From positions 124,001-188,000 of the forward strand of contig JAHBTL010000010.1 in NCBI GenBank assembly GCA_019638615.1: a stretch of 64,000 bases of DNA, in the 5' to 3' direction. Positions 61,500 through 64,000 of this stretch are shown here, in pieces; within the stretch, counting starts at the first letter, position 1, and the number at the start of each line of letters is the position of its first letter. The position numbers and the translations under genes were made by a program. Source of the stretch: Chitinophagaceae bacterium (lineage in GTDB: Bacteria > Bacteroidota > Bacteroidia > Chitinophagales > Chitinophagaceae). Below the pieces are notes generated by a model. The model saw nothing but the letters and a program-made list of their open reading frames with translations, did not search any database and was not told the origin of the DNA.

Positions 61500-61768
61500 T
61501 CTAAATTTTCGCACCATTATTCCCCTCGCCACAGAGGGGACAAAGGGGTGAGGGTAAACTCAACATGAAGTGAAAATTATACATACCCCTGTAGAAATTG
61601 CCGCAGATGCACAGATTAAATCTGCGAATCTGTGGCTAAAGACCCACGGTATATCCCTTGTTTTGCGGGCCACCCGCGGGGCTAATTATATATACCTCTG
61701 CATGAAGAAAGCACCAGCAAAACCCATACTTTTCCTAAGTGCTGTCAGTAAAAAATAAAACTTTTACG
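61500..61768. other. Gap with repeat-derived sequence
   Basis: This holds GCAGATGCACAGATTAAATC-type sequence and a copy of the ACCCATACTTTTCCTaAGTGCTGTCAG segment (61722-61748) also found at 40919. I see no gene. Confidence 0.55.
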
Positions 61769-62113
61769 GTCACTGCGAGTTACTAATTAGGCGGCGCCTC
61801 CATCATTGCGCCGTGACAAGTTGCATTTGTTTGTCACAGCTTTCTGATTTGTAAGTATCCTAAGTCGGCTAAGTTATCAGCAAACGTATCAGGGCTCTGT
61901 TGCTGAATTCACAGTAGTACTAAAGCTTCATCAGAGCGTTCCGGGAAATTGCGGTAATCATTTCCCGGCGGCTTTTTGGTTACTTTTTTCCGCAAAAAAG
62001 TAACAGAAAAAAGCGGAGGGATTGTAGTTGAAAGGAAAACCGAGTTTGTGGAACAACAAATTGAAGTTCATAACCAGTTGATAAATAGCAAACTGGATGA
62101 TATGTCATTGGCA
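61769..62113. repeat. 345-bp long repeat, copy 2
   Basis: Direct repeat of 40418-40762 (offset 21351, no net indel). The internal inverted repeat GTTACTTTTTT / AAAAAAGTAAC is at about 61979-62004. After it, up to 62421, are only scraps such as GTATATCCCgTGTTTTGC (62310), which echoes 61650. Confidence 0.9.
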
Positions 62114-62421
62114 ACCCGGCCTTCGGTTGGGTGAAGCAGTCCGCAGCAGGAAAATGCAGCCCCACGAGGATGGCTTCTCCCGTCATAATGTTTATTCTGA
62201 ACCAATGCAAAATTGGCGGCAGTATCGCCATGACGGAGAAGAGGTTGATAACTCCGTAAGCTTCACTATAATTCAGGTTTACAATTCATCCATTCTTTAG
62301 CCAGCAAAGGTATATCCCGTGTTTTGCAGGCGCGCGCCTGCCGGACTCATTTGGAATGCGGCCTATTTTGTTTAAAAAACGACCATTCAACTGCTTTTCA
62401 TCTCTACTCCAATGCGTATTG

Positions 62422-64000
62422 TTACATTTTCCTTGACGACTCAATGTTTATGTCCGCCCACTGCCATGCTTTGTCAAACCGTTCCTTTGCCTGGTTTGCT
62501 TCTTCTGCCCTTGCCTGCCCCTGCAGGCTTTTGTACAGCCCCATTAATGCCCAGCCGTTTTCTTTAAATGTTTCAAGATCTTCCCTGAATATTTTTTCAG
62601 CCGCTGCAAATTCTCCAGCCTGTAACATCCAGTGCCCGGCGGTAAGTCTTACGGAAAAAAACCAGTCGGGCGGCTCATTGTAGTTCAGCTTATCTTCCAC
62701 AGTAATAGCTTTGTTAAAAAGCGATATCGCTTCGTCATACCTTTTATTGTGCGCAAGCAGCTCTCCCTCCAGTACATACCTGGCAATATTTACCAGGTCG
62801 GCAGCGCTGTTCATATCCCAGATCATGTGCGTTTTCAGTTGGTCATTTTCGCTGATCTTTACAATCGCCGCCAGCTCTTTTTCAGCAAGCTCCGTTTTTC
62901 CCTTTGCCGCATATGCCATCCCGCGTGCATAGTGCCAGATGGCTTCAGGATACAACAATCCTTCGCCGGGGTTTTCTCTCTGCAAAATTTCATCCCACTT
63001 GCCGGTATGGATCATTACATAAAGCGGTATGATATAAAAATGCTGGACAGTGGCATTGTCTGCCAGGAATTTCTTATCCGCCTTGCGCGAAACCGCTTCG
63101 GCAGCATCCAGTGCTTTAGTGCTGTTTCCTTCCAAAAAAGCACACGCCGCCAGGAAATGCAGGTTATGCGGGTAATACAACAGGGGATAGGTGCCCTGGA
63201 TTTTACATTGCGCTATATACGTACTGTCTGCCTCACTTGCTTTTTCATTGGCTATTACCCCTTTGTGATATGCTCCTGTTCGTATATAGGTATGAGATGG
63301 CATATGTACAAGATGTCCCGCATCGGGCATTTGATCACGCAACCTGTCTGCATAAACTGCTGCTTTGCCAGGTTGTTTGGAGGCTTCTGTAGCATGTATA
63401 TAGTAATGTATCGCGCCGGGATGTTCCGGAAACCTGCTCAAAACACTTTCAAGCGTTTCCACGATGGGAGGCGTCCAGGGCTGAGGCGAACCATCTTTTA
63501 ACCACAGATCCCATGGATGCAGGTTCATCAGCGATTCCGCATACAAAGTACCTACATCAGCATCGTTTGAAAAATTGTTGTATGCCTGCCGCATGGCTTC
63601 CGCGTATGCCTCGTAAAATACTGTCATGTCTCCTACTTTTTCACGAGGGAATTTTTTGGTAACTGCGTTGATAAGCGCTTTTTCTACCGTGGTAGCTTTA
63701 TCTGCGTACATTACCGCTTTGTCTACCGCCTTATTAATTTCGTCCAGCCCGGCAGGGTCAAGCGGGGCATTATAGTTAGGCCCCAGCACCATCGCAAGTC
63801 CCCAGTAAGCCATCGCCAGGGTAGAATCGTACCTGATAGCTGTAAGAAATGAGCGGGCAGCCTCCCCATGATTGAATCCGTACATCAATGCAAATCCCTG
63901 GTTGAAATACTGTTGCGCTTTTTTTGAACGGGTAGATACTTTATAATGAAAGTTACCCAATCCTTTCAGCAAGGGAGCATCGTTGTTGAGCTTTGCAGGA
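62422..64000 (-). CDS. TPR protein, 5' end outside window
   Basis: The frame is open to the right edge, so the N-terminus is missing; ~525 residues are visible. It contains TPR-like helices: the characteristic start LGNFHYKVSTRSKKAQQYFNQGF, HGEAARSFLTAIRYDSTLAM, AYWGLAMVLGPNYNA, then HPGAIHYYIHATEAS and HMPSHTYIRTGAYH. These motifs mark a family of exported TPR proteins common in Bacteroidota. The function is unknown; a scaffold or carbohydrate/peptide-related role would be a guess. The gene is not clearly in an operon with the receptor genes. Confidence 0.85.
   Translation of the reverse strand, partial: PAKLNNDAPLLKGLGNFHYKVSTRSKKAQQYFNQGFALMYGFNHGEAARSFLTAIRYDSTLAMAYWGLAMVLGPNYNAPLDPAGLDEINKAVDKAVMYADKATTVEKALINAVTKKFPREKVGDMTVFYEAYAEAMRQAYNNFSNDADVGTLYAESLMNLHPWDLWLKDGSPQPWTPPIVETLESVLSRFPEHPGAIHYYIHATEASKQPGKAAVYADRLRDQMPDAGHLVHMPSHTYIRTGAYHKGVIANEKASEADSTYIAQCKIQGTYPLLYYPHNLHFLAACAFLEGNSTKALDAAEAVSRKADKKFLADNATVQHFYIIPLYVMIHTGKWDEILQRENPGEGLLYPEAIWHYARGMAYAAKGKTELAEKELAAIVKISENDQLKTHMIWDMNSAADLVNIARYVLEGELLAHNKRYDEAISLFNKAITVEDKLNYNEPPDWFFSVRLTAGHWMLQAGEFAAAEKIFREDLETFKENGWALMGLYKSLQGQARAEEANQAKERFDKAWQWADINIESSRKM

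Noticed and set aside
61570-61758. 62-aa plus-strand frame
   Set aside because: The DNA is typical dispersed repeat (GCAGATGCACAGATTAAATC type) and the frame lacks any recognisable protein feature.
1-64000. tRNA or rRNA genes
   Set aside because: No cloverleaf-like or rRNA-like sequence was recognised by eye; a dedicated tRNA scan was not possible here.

Overview
The window looks like a chromosome segment from the Bacteroidota, most likely a Chitinophagaceae-type bacterium. The evidence is TAnnTTTG promoter cores, a fused CcoN-CcoO oxidase with a one-heme CcoP, a TonB-dependent receptor paired with a DUF4249 lipoprotein, a PafA-type phosphatase and very large secreted RHS/YD proteins. The genus assignment is inference. 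No rRNA, tRNA or CRISPR array was seen.

Layout. 1-789: 3' end of a PafA-like phosphatase gene. 790-7000: accessory zone with two toxin-antitoxin modules (a PIN module, and a frameshifted RelBE-like one) behind a duplicated 164-bp leader, an IS1-family element, an Rpn-type PD-(D/E)XK protein with a GIEK repeat tail, and a DDE transposase. 7150-10765: orphan polymorphic-toxin cassettes. One is a toxin stump with its partner gene, cut by an IS110-family element that carries an unusually long structured 3' region. The other is an RHS-core stub fused to an ADP-ribosyltransferase-like tip with its putative immunity gene. About 10.8-17.7 kb: an integrated element with two overlapping tyrosine recombinases (one lacking a catalytic Arg), an AAA+ ATPase, a CHC2-Toprim primase, a SymE-like protein and a divergent XRE regulator. 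It also carries a hairpin plus 12-bp iterons and a 97-bp palindrome.

17.8-40.0 kb: one 22-kb minus-strand operon. In order of transcription it encodes an outer-membrane barrel protein, a TANFOR/FnIII-like exported protein, a 2523-aa YD/PA14 protein, a small exported protein, a 3236-aa RHS toxin with an EC869-type nuclease-like tip, and an immunity protein. The integrated element lies between this operon and the orphan cassettes downstream of it, which probably once formed one array.

41.1-55.8 kb: micro-oxic respiration. A cbb3 oxidase cluster (ccoI, ccoS, ccoNO, ccoQ, ccoP, ccoG, fixH, TauE/SafE-like) is flanked by a PAS histidine kinase and a REC-CRP/FNR fusion regulator. Matching 12- to 14-bp palindromes lie in front of the regulator/ccoI pair and in front of an SDR-CoA transferase pair, suggesting one small redox regulon. 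56.5-64 kb: a DUF1624 membrane protein, a TonB-dependent receptor with DUF4249 lipoprotein, and a partial TPR protein. Intergenic spaces hold several dispersed repeat families, including a 345-bp direct repeat whose copies are 21.4 kb apart. One short repeat family has entered the coding sequence of the 2523-aa protein.
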